Shown one piece after another: positions 18,837-26,917 of a DNA stretch of 64,000 nt (positions are counted from its first letter, which is position 1; every line of letters begins with the position of its first letter). The notes under the pieces are model-generated. The model did no database searches, was not told where the DNA came from, and saw only the letters and a program-made list of their open reading frames with translations. The stretch comes from Micromonospora zamorensis (GTDB lineage: Bacteria; Actinomycetota; Actinomycetes; Mycobacteriales; Micromonosporaceae): contig NZ_LT607755.1 in NCBI RefSeq assembly GCF_900090275.1, positions 6,448,001 through 6,512,000 on the forward strand, read 5' to 3'. The translations under genes and the position numbers were made by a program.

Positions 18837-19919
18837 TCAGCGCAGGTGGATCGACCGCAGGCGGCCGACCTCCGCCATCCGGCGCTCGGCCAGCCGATCC
18901 GCGGCGACCGCTGGCGGCACGCCCTCGGCGTCGGCCAGGCCCAGGATCTCGCGGGTGGTGTCGTAGATCCGGGTTGCCCGCAGCTTCGCCCGGTCGAAGT
19001 TGAAGCCCTCGATCTCGTCGGCGACCTGGATCACACCGCCGGCGTTGACCACGTAGTCCGGCGTGTAGAGGATGCCCCGGTCGGCCAGCAGCTTCTCGAT
19101 GCCCGGGTGGGCGAGCTGGTTGTTCGCCGCACCGGTCACCACCTTGGCGCGCAGCGCCGGCACGGTGTCGTCGTTCAGCGCGCCGCCCAGCGCGCACGGC
19201 GCGTACACGTCGATGTCCGCGGCGACCAGCGCGCTGGCGTCGTCCATCAGGGTGACCTGCGGGTGGTTGCTGCGAACCCAGGCCAGTGCCTTCGGGTTGA
19301 CGTCGGTGGCGACCACCTCGGCGCCGTCCTCCAGCAGGTGGCCGGTGAGGTATTTGCCGACCTTGCCCAGACCGGCGACGCCGACCCGGCGGCCACGCAG
19401 GCTCGGGGTGCCCCAGACGTGCTCGGAGGCGGCCCGCATGCCCTGGAAGACACCCCAGGCGGTGAGGATCGACGAGTCGCCGGCGCCGCCGTGCTCCACG
19501 CTGCGCCCGGTCACGTAGCGGGTCTCCCGTGCCACCACGTCCATGTCCGCCACGTAGGTGCCGACGTCGCACGCGGTGTAGTAGCGACCGCCCAGCGACT
19601 CCACGAAGCGACCGTACGCGCGCAGCAGCGCCTCGCTCTTGATCTGCTCGGGGTCACCCCAGATGACGGCCTTGCCACCGCCCAGGTCCAGCCCGGCGAG
19701 CGCGTTCTTGTACGCCATCCCACGGGACAGGTCGAGCACATCGGCGAGGGCGTCGTCCTCGCTGGCGTACGGGTAGAAGCGGGTGCCGCCGAGCGCCGGC
19801 CCCAGCGCGGTGGAGTAGATCCCGATGATCGCCTTCAGGCCGCTCTGCTTGTCCTGGCAGAAGACGACCTGTTCGTGACCGGTCGATACCGGATCGTCGG
19901 TGCTCGCGAATACGCCCAT
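18837..19919 (-). CDS. vdh: Valine (Glu/Leu/Phe/Val family) dehydrogenase
   Basis: 360 residues, the length of actinobacterial valine dehydrogenases. The N-terminal domain has [12 protein letters not shown] and catalytic lysines K71 (AYKNALAG) and K83 (GGGKAV). The Rossmann domain has [12 protein letters not shown], then VATDVNP and the [10 protein letters not shown] and GAANNQL motifs. It oxidatively deaminates branched-chain amino acids with NAD, feeding acyl-CoA precursors to fatty-acid and polyketide synthesis. An AGGAG site precedes the ATG. Leucine or phenylalanine specificity cannot be excluded from sequence alone. Confidence 0.9.
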   Translation of the reverse strand: MGVFASTDDPVSTGHEQVVFCQDKQSGLKAIIGIYSTALGPALGGTRFYPYASEDDALADVLDLSRGMAYKNALAGLDLGGGKAVIWGDPEQIKSEALLRAYGRFVESLGGRYYTACDVGTYVADMDVVARETRYVTGRSVEHGGAGDSSILTAWGVFQGMRAASEHVWGTPSLRGRRVGVAGLGKVGKYLTGHLLEDGAEVVATDVNPKALAWVRSNHPQVTLMDDASALVAADIDVYAPCALGGALNDDTVPALRAKVVTGAANNQLAHPGIEKLLADRGILYTPDYVVNAGGVIQVADEIEGFNFDRAKLRATRIYDTTREILGLADAEGVPPAVAADRLAERRMAEVGRLRSIHLR

Positions 19920-20112
19920 GGTTGGCTCCTGGAGTGGTGTGCGTCCTTGTGGGACGCGGACCTGGTGGACCCCGGCGGGGATGCTGCCGGTGAGATCGAG
20001 CCTAGTATCGGCCGCCCTGGGGACGCTCGACGCGCCGCCGCCGTCCCACGTTGCGGCGCGCGTGGTCCGGCCGCTGACCTCATACGGCTGTGGTTCGTGG
20101 GAGGATCGCGCC

Positions 20113-20952
20113 GTGCCGTCGCTCTTCGCTTCTTACCTGCGCGTGTACGAACCGTTGACCGCCTTCGACCGGGACCGGCAGAGCTACTGGCGCCGCTACG
20201 TGTCCGAGGGGCGGGCGGTGGCCCCGGTCGAGGGGCCCGGCCGACAGCGGACGGCGGTGATCGAGGCGCTGGGCGCGGGCTGGACCCGGCTGCCGGACCT
20301 GCCGGAGGAGGCGTACGTCCTGGAGACGGACGACAGCCTGCTGGTCTGCCCATGGAACCTGCGGATCCGGGTCGCTGAGGCGGCGCTCAGCGCTCGGGAC
20401 GGGGTGCCCTCGGTGCTCGCCGACGCCTTCGTGCCCCCGGTGCTCGCTGGCCAGGCCAGGGCGGTCGTCGACGACTGGCGCAGCGGCGCCCGGGTGCTGG
20501 AGCACGGGGTGCCCCGGGTGCACGAGCAGATCGCCACGTGGGGGGTGCCTCTGCGGTGGTTCGTGCTCTTCGAGCCGGCCGAGCGGGACCTGGTCACCCA
20601 GCCGGGCCGGCGGGCGCTGCGCTACCGGACCGAGATCTCCAAGGCCCGTCGCCGGTCCTCACGGGCGCTGTCGGTGCTGCGCAAGTCGGTGGGCGAGGCG
20701 CCGATCACCGAGGCGGTGGAGGAGGCGGCGCGCTGGCTGGAGGAGTTCCATCCGCGCTCGGTGGTCGAGTTGGACTACGGCGGCCTGGTCGACCTGCTCT
20801 CCGACGAGACCCTCACCGCGGACGACTCGCCCGAGTTGGTCGCCACCGGCCTCGCGGGGCTGTCGCGCGGTGAGGCCGAGGAGGCGTCCGCCGCGTACGA
20901 CACGTTGGTGGCCCGGTGGCGTGCCGTGCAGCTGCTGGAGCGGTGCAACTAG
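20113..20952 (+). CDS. Conserved actinobacterial protein of unknown function
   Basis: 279 residues from GTG 20113, preceded by GGGAGG. Mixed alpha/beta composition, no signal peptide or membrane segment. Recognisable patches include [19 protein letters not shown] at the start, [19 protein letters not shown] in the middle and a basic [20 protein letters not shown] helix. I do not recognise a characterised family. It diverges from vdh and is followed by the bldC upstream region. Confidence 0.75.
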   Translation: MPSLFASYLRVYEPLTAFDRDRQSYWRRYVSEGRAVAPVEGPGRQRTAVIEALGAGWTRLPDLPEEAYVLETDDSLLVCPWNLRIRVAEAALSARDGVPSVLADAFVPPVLAGQARAVVDDWRSGARVLEHGVPRVHEQIATWGVPLRWFVLFEPAERDLVTQPGRRALRYRTEISKARRRSSRALSVLRKSVGEAPITEAVEEAARWLEEFHPRSVVELDYGGLVDLLSDETLTADDSPELVATGLAGLSRGEAEEASAAYDTLVARWRAVQLLERCN

Positions 20953-21203
20953 GGGCATATCGCCCGAGGAGCGCTCCCAAGGTGAGGTGTGCTCGTAGTT
21001 GACGCATCACGAACCGTGATCATGAGTCCGAATAAGGTACTTTCTGCCGTGTAAAAGTCGTAAAAATCGGGCATGGTTCATCCGTCCGTCTAGGGACCTT
21101 CATCCGTTCGGCCCATGTCGGACATCGGGGACTAGCCGGACCATGGGAGACGCGTCGGCCGGCGGGACCCCGGCCGATGTCTATACATGTGGAGGAGTGA
21201 CCG

Positions 21204-21413
21204 ATGGCATCGCGAACGCACGAACCAGAGCCGCTACTCACGCCGGCCGAGGTGGCGTCGATGTTCCGTGTCGACCCGAAGACGGTGACCCGGTGGGCAA
21301 AGGCTGGCAAGCTCAGTGCCATCCGCACCCTGGGTGGCCACCGTCGATACCGCGAGTCGGAGGTCAGGGCGCTGTTGCAGGGTCAGATCCCGCAGCAGCG
21401 GCAGGGCGACTGA
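21204..21413 (+). CDS. bldC: BldC-type MerR-like DNA-binding regulator
   Basis: 69 residues, essentially only a winged helix-turn-helix: LLTPAEVASMFRVDPKTVTR, then WAKAGKLSAIRTLGGHRRYRESEV. This matches Streptomyces BldC, which binds head-to-tail on direct repeats and holds back sporulation genes. The ATG follows GGAGGAG. The 250-bp upstream gap is AT-rich around 21027-21070 and has a TATACA box near 21180, so regulation from a long upstream region is likely, as for other developmental genes. Confidence 0.93.
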   Translation: MASRTHEPEPLLTPAEVASMFRVDPKTVTRWAKAGKLSAIRTLGGHRRYRESEVRALLQGQIPQQRQGD

Positions 21414-21435
21414 AGCGGCAATAGTTTTCCGGTCA

Positions 21436-21463
21436 GGGGCGGTGGATCTCGATCCGCCGCCCC
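21436..21463 (+). terminator. Hairpin terminator after bldC
   Basis: GGGGCGGTGGATC pairs with 21451-21463 (one G-T wobble) around TC, followed by CCCTTTCC. It separates bldC from the convergent oxidoreductase gene. Confidence 0.8.
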
Positions 21464-21498
21464 TTTCCATGTCCTGAGTGGCCGGCCGCCGCTGCGTT

Positions 21499-21888
21499 TC
21501 AGCGCCGCGTCTCGGCCAGCGTCACCCGGATGCCGACAGTGCCGCCCTCGCCGCGCCGCAGCCGGCTGCCGAGCAGGCTGAGTCGACCGATCAGGCGGTA
21601 CTTGTGCTTGAGCAGGTCCCGTACCCGACCGGTGTCGCCGTTGCCGTAGATCGTCGCGTGGGCTGGCACCTCCGCCCCGTGTGGCCGCCCCCGCACGTCG
21701 CACGGGGCCACTGTCACCTCGCCGTTGTGGCGGATCCGCTTCACCTTGCCCGAGTCGGCCCGGGTCCAGACCGCCAACGCCTCACCATCTCGTACCGCCC
21801 AGACGGGGGTCGGCACCGCCCGACCGTCCTTGCGGAAGGTCGTGAGCAGGATGTACTTCTCGGCCGACAGCCGGTCCAGCATGGTCAC
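21499..21888 (-). CDS. PPOX-class (split-barrel) F420/flavin-dependent oxidoreductase
   Basis: 129 residues: KYILLTTFRKDGRAVPTPVW, then WTRADSGKVKRIRHNGEVTV and a DVRGRPHGAEV segment, as in small PPOX-class F420-dependent enzymes. These reduce diverse compounds with F420H2; the substrate is unknown. The GTG start has TATCCT exactly 6 bases upstream (leaderless) and diverges from the methyltransferase promoter only about 30 bp away. Confidence 0.88.
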   Translation of the reverse strand: MTMLDRLSAEKYILLTTFRKDGRAVPTPVWAVRDGEALAVWTRADSGKVKRIRHNGEVTVAPCDVRGRPHGAEVPAHATIYGNGDTGRVRDLLKHKYRLIGRLSLLGSRLRRGEGGTVGIRVTLAETRR

Positions 21889-21894
21889 GCCGCC

Positions 21895-21900
21895 AGGATA
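21895..21900 (-). promoter_or_regulatory. -10 element of leaderless promoter (PPOX gene)
   Basis: Minus-strand TATCCT, 6-base spacer, GTG at 21888. Confidence 0.5.
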
Positions 21901-21929
21901 CGGCCGCTACCGGCCGCTGAGTGGACAGA

Positions 21930-21935
21930 TAGCGT
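21930..21935 (+). promoter_or_regulatory. -10 element of leaderless promoter (methyltransferase gene)
   Basis: TAGCGT, 7-base spacer, GTG at 21943; back to back with the PPOX promoter. Confidence 0.5.
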
Positions 21936-21942
21936 GAACGTC

Positions 21943-22722
21943 GTGACGGTTGAGCCTCGAATCGGTGACGTGGTCGGCGAACTGCTGCGGGACACGCTCG
22001 CGGTGGCCAGCGGGGTGGGCCCTCGACCCCTGGTCGGTGGGCGCCTGCCCCGGCCGGTCATCGAGATCATCGAGCGGAACGACGGCCTGATCAACGGCGC
22101 ACCGGCCGCCCACTATCTGGACGGTCCGCAGGACTGGCAGCCGTACGACCACCGCGCGGTGGACCGGGCCCGCGGCGAAACGCTGGACATCGGCACCGGC
22201 GCCGGGCGGATCGCCCTGCTGCTCCAGGAGCGCGGCGTACCGGTCACCGGGCTGGACACCTCCGCAGGCGCGCTGGCCGTGAGTCGACGCCGCGGTGTCC
22301 GGCAGCTGGTGCACGGCACCGTCGACACGCACGTCGCGGACGGGCAGCGTTACGACACATTCCTGCTGCTCGGCAACAACCTCGGGCTGTTCGAGGGGCG
22401 GGAGCGTGCCCCCGTGTTCCTGGCCGCGCTCGCCGCGCTGGCCCGACCGGGGGCGCAGATCATCGCGCACGGCACCGACCCGTACGGCACCCGTGACCCT
22501 GTGCACACGAGTTACCACGAGCGCAACCGCAGCCGGGGTCGGCTCGGCGGTCAGCTCCGGCTCCGGTTGCGCTACCGGGAGCTGAGCACCGAATGGTTCG
22601 ACTATCTGGTCTGCTCGGCGGAGGAGTTCGCCTCGCTGGTGCACGGCACCGGCTGGCGGTTGACCGATGTGGACGACCGCGACAAGCCCTACTACCTGGC
22701 CACCCTGCGGCTCGCCGACTGA
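21943..22722 (+). CDS. Class I SAM-dependent methyltransferase
   Basis: 259 residues from GTG 21943; an in-frame GTG at 21934 would add three residues. The SAM-binding motif I is LDIGTGAGRIALLLQ with the acidic LD of motif II at GLDTSAG, then FLLLGNNLGLFEG. The substrate is unknown. It converges with the calcium-loop protein gene across a shared terminator, and is not in an operon with its neighbours. Confidence 0.85.
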   Translation: MTVEPRIGDVVGELLRDTLAVASGVGPRPLVGGRLPRPVIEIIERNDGLINGAPAAHYLDGPQDWQPYDHRAVDRARGETLDIGTGAGRIALLLQERGVPVTGLDTSAGALAVSRRRGVRQLVHGTVDTHVADGQRYDTFLLLGNNLGLFEGRERAPVFLAALAALARPGAQIIAHGTDPYGTRDPVHTSYHERNRSRGRLGGQLRLRLRYRELSTEWFDYLVCSAEEFASLVHGTGWRLTDVDDRDKPYYLATLRLAD

Positions 22723-22723
22723 G

Positions 22724-22766
22724 CGACGGCCCCCGCGCTCCGCATCGCGGAGGACAGGGGCCGTCG
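22724..22766. terminator. Bidirectional hairpin terminator
   Basis: CGACGGCCCC pairs with 22757-22766, with an inner CTCCGC...GCGGAG stem, lying between two convergent genes. Confidence 0.75.
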
Positions 22767-22772
22767 TACGGC

Positions 22773-23060
22773 TCAGACCTGGACGGTCGGGGGAAGCTGC
22801 TCGGGCGGCAGACCGCCGTCGCCGTCGACCACCTCGTCCGGCTGGCCGTCCTCGTCGATGTCGACCATGGTGATGTCCACCTTGCCGTCACCGTCGGTGT
22901 CGAACTGGAACAGGTCCGCCTTGCCGTCGCCGTCGGTGTCCACCACCCACACGTCGGTCTTGCCGTCGTTGTTGGTGTCGGCGCGCAGCAGCTCGACCCG
23001 CTCGTCGCCCCGGGTCTCCACGGTCTGCCCGTCAGTGACGCTCTCCGGTGCCTGGCTCAT
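22773..23060 (-). CDS. Small protein with four tandem 13-residue calcium-binding-type loops
   Basis: 95 residues from ATG 23060. Residues 28-79 are four consecutive 13-residue units, each starting D-x-(D/N)-x-D-G and ending in an Asp: DTNNDGKTD, DTDGDGKAD, DTDGDGKVD and DIDEDGQPD, separated by four hydrophobic residues. The loop spacing is that of EF-hand/dockerin or thrombospondin type-3 calcium loops without the helices, suggesting a calcium-stabilised solenoid. No signal peptide is visible. Similar repeats occur in larger FG-GAP or VCBS proteins, but here they are almost the whole protein. Function unknown. Confidence 0.8.
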   Translation of the reverse strand: MSQAPESVTDGQTVETRGDERVELLRADTNNDGKTDVWVVDTDGDGKADLFQFDTDGDGKVDITMVDIDEDGQPDEVVDGDGGLPPEQLPPTVQV

Positions 23061-23155
23061 CTCGGTGGTCCTTCCCTCGGTTGACGGGCCGTCAGTACCC
23101 GATCCCGCGCTCCCCCACGCATGAGCCGGGTCGTCGAGCTGTCTAGGGTCGCACC

Positions 23156-23236
23156 ATGAGCGAGCGGAGCGGGCGGAACACCCCGGTCGGCGTGGCGGGG
23201 ACCCCGCGCGCCGACAGGCGGGACAGGGAGGCGTGA
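23156..23236 (+). CDS. 26-codon junction ORF before the HAD gene (doubtful gene)
   Basis: ATG 23156 to TGA 23234-23236, the last base shared with the next ATG (TGATG). The peptide starts MSERSGRNTPVGVAGTP. It belongs to the group of tiny coupled ORFs seen at junctions in this window. It could be a leader peptide or only a spacer supplying ribosomes and the GGGAGG site. Confidence 0.35.
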   Translation: MSERSGRNTPVGVAGTPRADRRDREA

Positions 23237-24093
23237 TGAGCGATCGTTTCGTGGTCGTCGGTGCCGGCACGATGGGGCTCGGCATCGCGTACGTGGCGGC
23301 CGGGGCCGGTCACGCCGTGGAGTTGGTCGAGGTGGACCCCGAGCGGGGCGCCTCCGCGCTGAACCGGCTCGCCGACCTGTGGGAGCGGGCGGTGCAGCGA
23401 GGGAAGCTGAGCGCCGACGAGGCCGCTGCGAACCGGCAACGGGTCACGCTGCGTCCCACGCTCGCCGACGTCGCTCCCGCCCCTGAGGTGATCGTGGAGG
23501 CGGTGCCGGAGCGGCTCGAGGAGAAGCGGGCAGTGCTGCGGGACGCCGCCGCGCTGAACCCCGCGCTGCTGGGCAGCAACACCTCCAGCATCGCCATCGG
23601 TGAGCTGGCCGCTGGGCTGGACGCGCCCGAGCGCTTCCTCGGCCTGCACTTCTTCAACCCGGTCTGGGCGATGGCCCTGCTGGAGATCGTGGTCGGCCCG
23701 GCCACCGCCGAGGAGACCACGGCCGCGGCCGTCGCGCTCGCCGGCCGGTTGGGCAAGGACCCCGTCGTCGTACGCGACCTGCCCGGCTTCGCCACCTCAC
23801 GGCTCGGGGTCACCCTCGGGCTGGAGGCGATCCGGATGGTCGCCGACGGGGTGGCCAGCCCTGCCGACATCGACAAGGCGATGGTGCTGGGCTACCGGCA
23901 CCCGATCGGGCCGTTGGAACTCACCGACCTGGTCGGCCTCGACGTGCGGCTGGACATCGCCCGCACCCTCCAGGCCGCGTACGGCGACCGCTTCGCACCG
24001 CCGCCCCTGCTCGTGGAGATGGTGGCCGACGGGCGGCTGGGCAAGAAGTCGGGGCAGGGCTTCTACCAGTGGAAAGCCGGGGTCAAGCAGTGA
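23236..24093 (+). CDS. 3-hydroxyacyl-CoA (3-hydroxybutyryl-CoA) dehydrogenase
   Basis: 285 residues, single-function HBD length. NAD-binding VGAGTMGLGIAYV at the start, the catalytic-region motif H138 in GLHFFNPV, the NTSS segment and the C-terminal KKSGQGFYQW signature. It oxidises 3-hydroxyacyl-CoA with NAD in beta-oxidation, or works in reverse in butyryl/PHB-type routes. ATG 23236 is preferred to GTG 23233. An enoyl-CoA hydratase follows after the junction repeat, giving two successive beta-oxidation steps in one operon. Confidence 0.93.
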   Translation: MSDRFVVVGAGTMGLGIAYVAAGAGHAVELVEVDPERGASALNRLADLWERAVQRGKLSADEAAANRQRVTLRPTLADVAPAPEVIVEAVPERLEEKRAVLRDAAALNPALLGSNTSSIAIGELAAGLDAPERFLGLHFFNPVWAMALLEIVVGPATAEETTAAAVALAGRLGKDPVVVRDLPGFATSRLGVTLGLEAIRMVADGVASPADIDKAMVLGYRHPIGPLELTDLVGLDVRLDIARTLQAAYGDRFAPPPLLVEMVADGRLGKKSGQGFYQWKAGVKQ

Positions 24094-24149
24094 GCGCGAG
24101 GAGTGAGCTTGCGAGCCCCGCAGTCGCGAACGGAAGGTGGGCGCAGTGA
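24090..24149 (+). repeat. Dispersed junction repeat, copy 1 (encodes a 19-residue ORF)
   Basis: GTG 24090 overlaps the dehydrogenase stop and its TGA overlaps the GTG 24146 of the next gene (GTGA at both ends). The peptide is MSARSELASPAVANGRWAQ. Blocks GTGAGCGCGAGGAGTG and AGCCCCGCAGTCGCGAAC are identical to those in the copy at 60603-60665. Confidence 0.7.
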
Positions 24150-24907
24150 GCGCGGTGGGCGCGGTGAGCGGGCTGCGGATCGAGGAGCGGCCGGACCGGC
24201 TGGTGGTCACCCTGGACCGGCCGGAGAAGCGCAACGCCATCGACGCTGAGCTGATCGCCGAGCTGCACCAGGTCTGCGCCGAGCTGGAGGCGCGTCCCCG
24301 ACTGCTGCTGCTCACCGGGGGCGCGGCGGGCATCTTCGCCGGTGGCGCCGACATCGGCCAACTGCGTGAACGGGGCCGCACCGATGCCCTCGCCGCGATC
24401 AACTCCGCTGCCTTCGCCCGGATCAGGGCGTTGCCGATGCCCACCGTCGCCGCCGTCGACGGCCCGGCGTTGGGCGGTGGCGCGGAGCTGGCGTACGCCT
24501 GCGATCTGCGGGTGTGCACGGCGCGGGCGGTCTTCGGTCAGCCGGAGGTGCGCTTGGGCATCCTGGCCGGCGCTGGCGCGACCCACCGGCTGCCCGCGTT
24601 GGTCGGTGAGGGCCGGGCCAAGGAGCTGCTCTTCACAGGCCGGCGGGTGGACGCCGCGGAGGCGCTGCGGATCGGCCTGGTGAACCGGGTGGTGGACGAG
24701 CCCGACGAGTTGCTGACGGTGGCGCACGCGCTGCTGGACGAGATCGCCCTGGGTTCGCCGCTGGCGCTGCGGCTGACCAAGCTCGCGGTCGACGCGCCCG
24801 CCGCCGCGCATCCGCAACTCGACCTGGTCAGTCAGGCGGTGCTCTTCGAGGACGAGGAGAAGCACCGGCGGATGACCGAGTTCCTGGAGCGCCGCCGGCC
24901 GCGGTGA
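24146..24907 (+). CDS. Enoyl-CoA hydratase/isomerase family protein
   Basis: 253 residues from GTG 24146 (in-frame GTG 24137 adds three). Crotonase fold with the oxyanion-hole segments EKRNAIDAEL and GGAAGIFAGGADI, then VDGPALGGGAELAYACDLR and the catalytic-loop Glu region FGQPEVRLGIL. It hydrates trans-2-enoyl-CoA. It is coupled to the 3-hydroxyacyl-CoA dehydrogenase through the junction repeat. A second crotonase is at 54306. Confidence 0.92.
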   Translation: MSAVGAVSGLRIEERPDRLVVTLDRPEKRNAIDAELIAELHQVCAELEARPRLLLLTGGAAGIFAGGADIGQLRERGRTDALAAINSAAFARIRALPMPTVAAVDGPALGGGAELAYACDLRVCTARAVFGQPEVRLGILAGAGATHRLPALVGEGRAKELLFTGRRVDAAEALRIGLVNRVVDEPDELLTVAHALLDEIALGSPLALRLTKLAVDAPAAAHPQLDLVSQAVLFEDEEKHRRMTEFLERRRPR

Positions 24908-24923
24908 CTCCTGGAGACGAAAC

Positions 24924-24951
24924 GGCCGCACCGGCGAGCGCCGGTGCGGCC
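24924..24951. terminator. Perfect 13-bp hairpin terminator
   Basis: GGCCGCACCGGCG pairs exactly with 24939-24951 around AG, between two convergent genes. Confidence 0.85.
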
Positions 24952-24971
24952 TTCGTGTGCCTGTGGTCGTG

Positions 24972-26315
24972 CTACTGCCGGATCTGCACCTCGGCGTCGG
25001 CCAGGCCGCGGATCACCTGGGCGGACTCGCCGAAGCCGATGATCAGCACGGCGTCCGCGCCGAAGTCCTTGATCTCCTTCGCACCCCGGCTGAAGTCGAC
25101 GGGTGCCGCCTTGGCGTCGGCCGGCGGCTCGTACGTCAGCAGCTTGAGTCGATCGGCAGCGATACCGGCCTTCTCCAGCTCCTCACGGACGGTGCCCTGG
25201 AGACCCTCACCGTAGGAGTCCTTGCGAGCCACGATGACGATCTTCTGCGAACCGTCGCGGAGGATGACGTCGGCCAACGCCCGGCCCTGGAGGCTGTCCG
25301 GTGGGGCGGTGCGGAAGTAGAGGCCCTCGTCGTCCACGTCGGTCAGGCTGCTGTCGGTGTTCGACGGAGAGAAGAGGATCTTCCCGGCCTGCACCACGTT
25401 CGGCAGCACGGCCCGGGAGATGCCCGAACCACCAGCGCCGATGATCACGCTGACGCCAGCCGTCGCGTGCCGGGCCACCGTCGCCTTGGCCACGTCCGGG
25501 TTGGTGCCGTCGTCGCCGTCCAGCCACGTCACCGGCTTGCCCAGTGCGCCGCCAGCGGCGTTGATCTCCTTGATCGCCAGCGCGGCGCCGGCGGCCATCG
25601 GCGGGTAGGCGATCGACAGGTCACCGGTCTTCGGCAGCAGACCGCCCAGGATCAACGGTTCCTGCTCGGGGTCGCCGCCCGGGCGCTGCTTCTTCGGCTT
25701 CGGCGGCGTCTTGGTGCTCGCCGCCGACTCGATGCCCGCGCCGACGAACTCGGTCTTGCCGTCGTTGATCTGCTGCCCGTCGAAGGTCAGCGTGGCGTAG
25801 CTCGCGGTGGCCGGCTCACCCTTGTCGGTGAAGCCCGCCCGGGTCAGCGAGACCCCGCGGTACTCGATGTCCTGCCCGTTGCGGGCCAGCGTGAGGCAGC
25901 TGACCGGGTCCTCGCAGCGCTGCCCGTCGTTGGTCACCGCGACGATCTGCTTCGCGATGGCAGCCGGGTCGGTGCTTCCGGCCAGCTGCGCGGCGAGCAC
26001 GGCGATCACCACCGCGTCGTACGTCTCGGCCGAGTACACGTAGTCCGTCAGCGCCGGATTGACGGCCCGTAGCCGGCCCTTGAAGTCCTCGGGTAGCGGA
26101 ACGAGTGGCGTGGTGCCCTTCATCCCATCCACGAGACCTGCGCGTTCTTTCAACTCCGCGGGGTAGGTGTTGAGCATGTTGCCGTCCGTGCCGTAGAGGC
26201 GCACCTGTTGGGCGCTGGTCTCCTTGGCCTTGTCATCCCCGCAAGCGCTTGTGGCGAGCAGGATCGTCGCGCAGGCAGCCAGTGAGGCCACCCGCGAGCG
26301 GCGTGATACGAGCAT
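24972..26315 (-). CDS. Type 1 periplasmic-binding lipoprotein, apparently circularly permuted
   Basis: 447 residues. Lipoprotein signal with lipobox ATSAC (C25). The two parts of a Leu/Ile/Val-type binding protein are present in reversed order. Residues 38-185 (VRLYGTDGNML, YSAETYDAVVIA, paired C134/C140) match the usual C-terminal part. A Pro/Lys linker at about 200-218 follows, then residues 220-447 (LILGGLLPKTGDL, AIKEINAAGG, then FGADAVLIIGFGES) match the usual N-terminal part. The C-terminus AEVQIRQ would join naturally to the N-terminal QVRLYG. Role: solute capture on the cell surface for an ABC importer or sensor; no permease or ATPase lies nearby. Ligand unknown. Confidence 0.85.
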   Translation of the reverse strand: MLVSRRSRVASLAACATILLATSACGDDKAKETSAQQVRLYGTDGNMLNTYPAELKERAGLVDGMKGTTPLVPLPEDFKGRLRAVNPALTDYVYSAETYDAVVIAVLAAQLAGSTDPAAIAKQIVAVTNDGQRCEDPVSCLTLARNGQDIEYRGVSLTRAGFTDKGEPATASYATLTFDGQQINDGKTEFVGAGIESAASTKTPPKPKKQRPGGDPEQEPLILGGLLPKTGDLSIAYPPMAAGAALAIKEINAAGGALGKPVTWLDGDDGTNPDVAKATVARHATAGVSVIIGAGGSGISRAVLPNVVQAGKILFSPSNTDSSLTDVDDEGLYFRTAPPDSLQGRALADVILRDGSQKIVIVARKDSYGEGLQGTVREELEKAGIAADRLKLLTYEPPADAKAAPVDFSRGAKEIKDFGADAVLIIGFGESAQVIRGLADAEVQIRQ

Positions 26316-26457
26316 GGTCGTCCTTCCTCCGGCGAAGGTCCGCTGCGCACATTAGCGTGCCGAGGCCGACGGCGGGACCGTGGAGGTGGCGTAAAGCGCA
26401 GGTAGCTCGCCTTGAACACGGACAGTGACGGTTGTCGGGGGCCTTGACCGGGCGTCC

Positions 26458-26463
26458 TACTGT
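26458..26463 (+). promoter_or_regulatory. -10 element of leaderless promoter
   Basis: TACTGT, 7-base spacer, GTG at 26471. Confidence 0.5.
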
Positions 26464-26470
26464 GCGCTGG

Positions 26471-26860
26471 GTGACGGACCTACCACAGCAGACGTTCGAC
26501 GACGCGGCCGCCGTGCTCCACTCGGCGCTGACCGGGGATGGAGAAGCGGTGGTGGGAGCGTTCGACGCGGTCGTCGACCGGGCCGGCCTGAGCGGCGCGT
26601 ACGGGGTCGCGTGGTGCCTGGCCGCGACGATGCTCGGTGACGCTCCGGCGGCCAGCGGTGCGGCCCTGGACTTCCCGGGAATCGACCAGGCTGAGTATGA
26701 CACCCGCTGGGTGGCCCGCTTCGTCAGCGCGTACGCCAACCGGGACGAGCCAACCGGGGAGGCGCTGTTCGGTGCCGCGGCAGCCGACGGGCTGCTGCCC
26801 GACTGCCTGCTCACGCTCGCCGGCTCGACGATCGCCACCCTGCGCAGCCGTGCCGGGTGA
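26471..26860 (+). CDS. Hypothetical small helical protein
   Basis: 129 residues from a GTG with a -10 box at the leaderless distance. Ala-rich and mostly helical by composition (FDDAAAVLHSALTGD, VVGAFDAVVDRAG, YGVAWCLAATML). I do not recognise a family. It diverges from the binding lipoprotein gene and ends at a hairpin shared with the next, convergent gene. Confidence 0.7.
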   Translation: MTDLPQQTFDDAAAVLHSALTGDGEAVVGAFDAVVDRAGLSGAYGVAWCLAATMLGDAPAASGAALDFPGIDQAEYDTRWVARFVSAYANRDEPTGEALFGAAAADGLLPDCLLTLAGSTIATLRSRAG

Positions 26861-26873
26861 CCGGCCGCCGGTT

Positions 26874-26903
26874 CGCGGCGTCCGTCGGGGGGCGGACGCC
26901 GCG
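26874..26903. terminator. 11-bp hairpin terminator
   Basis: CGCGGCGTCCG pairs with 26893-26903, between convergent genes. Confidence 0.7.
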
Positions 26904-26917
26904 ACCGCGCGTACCAC

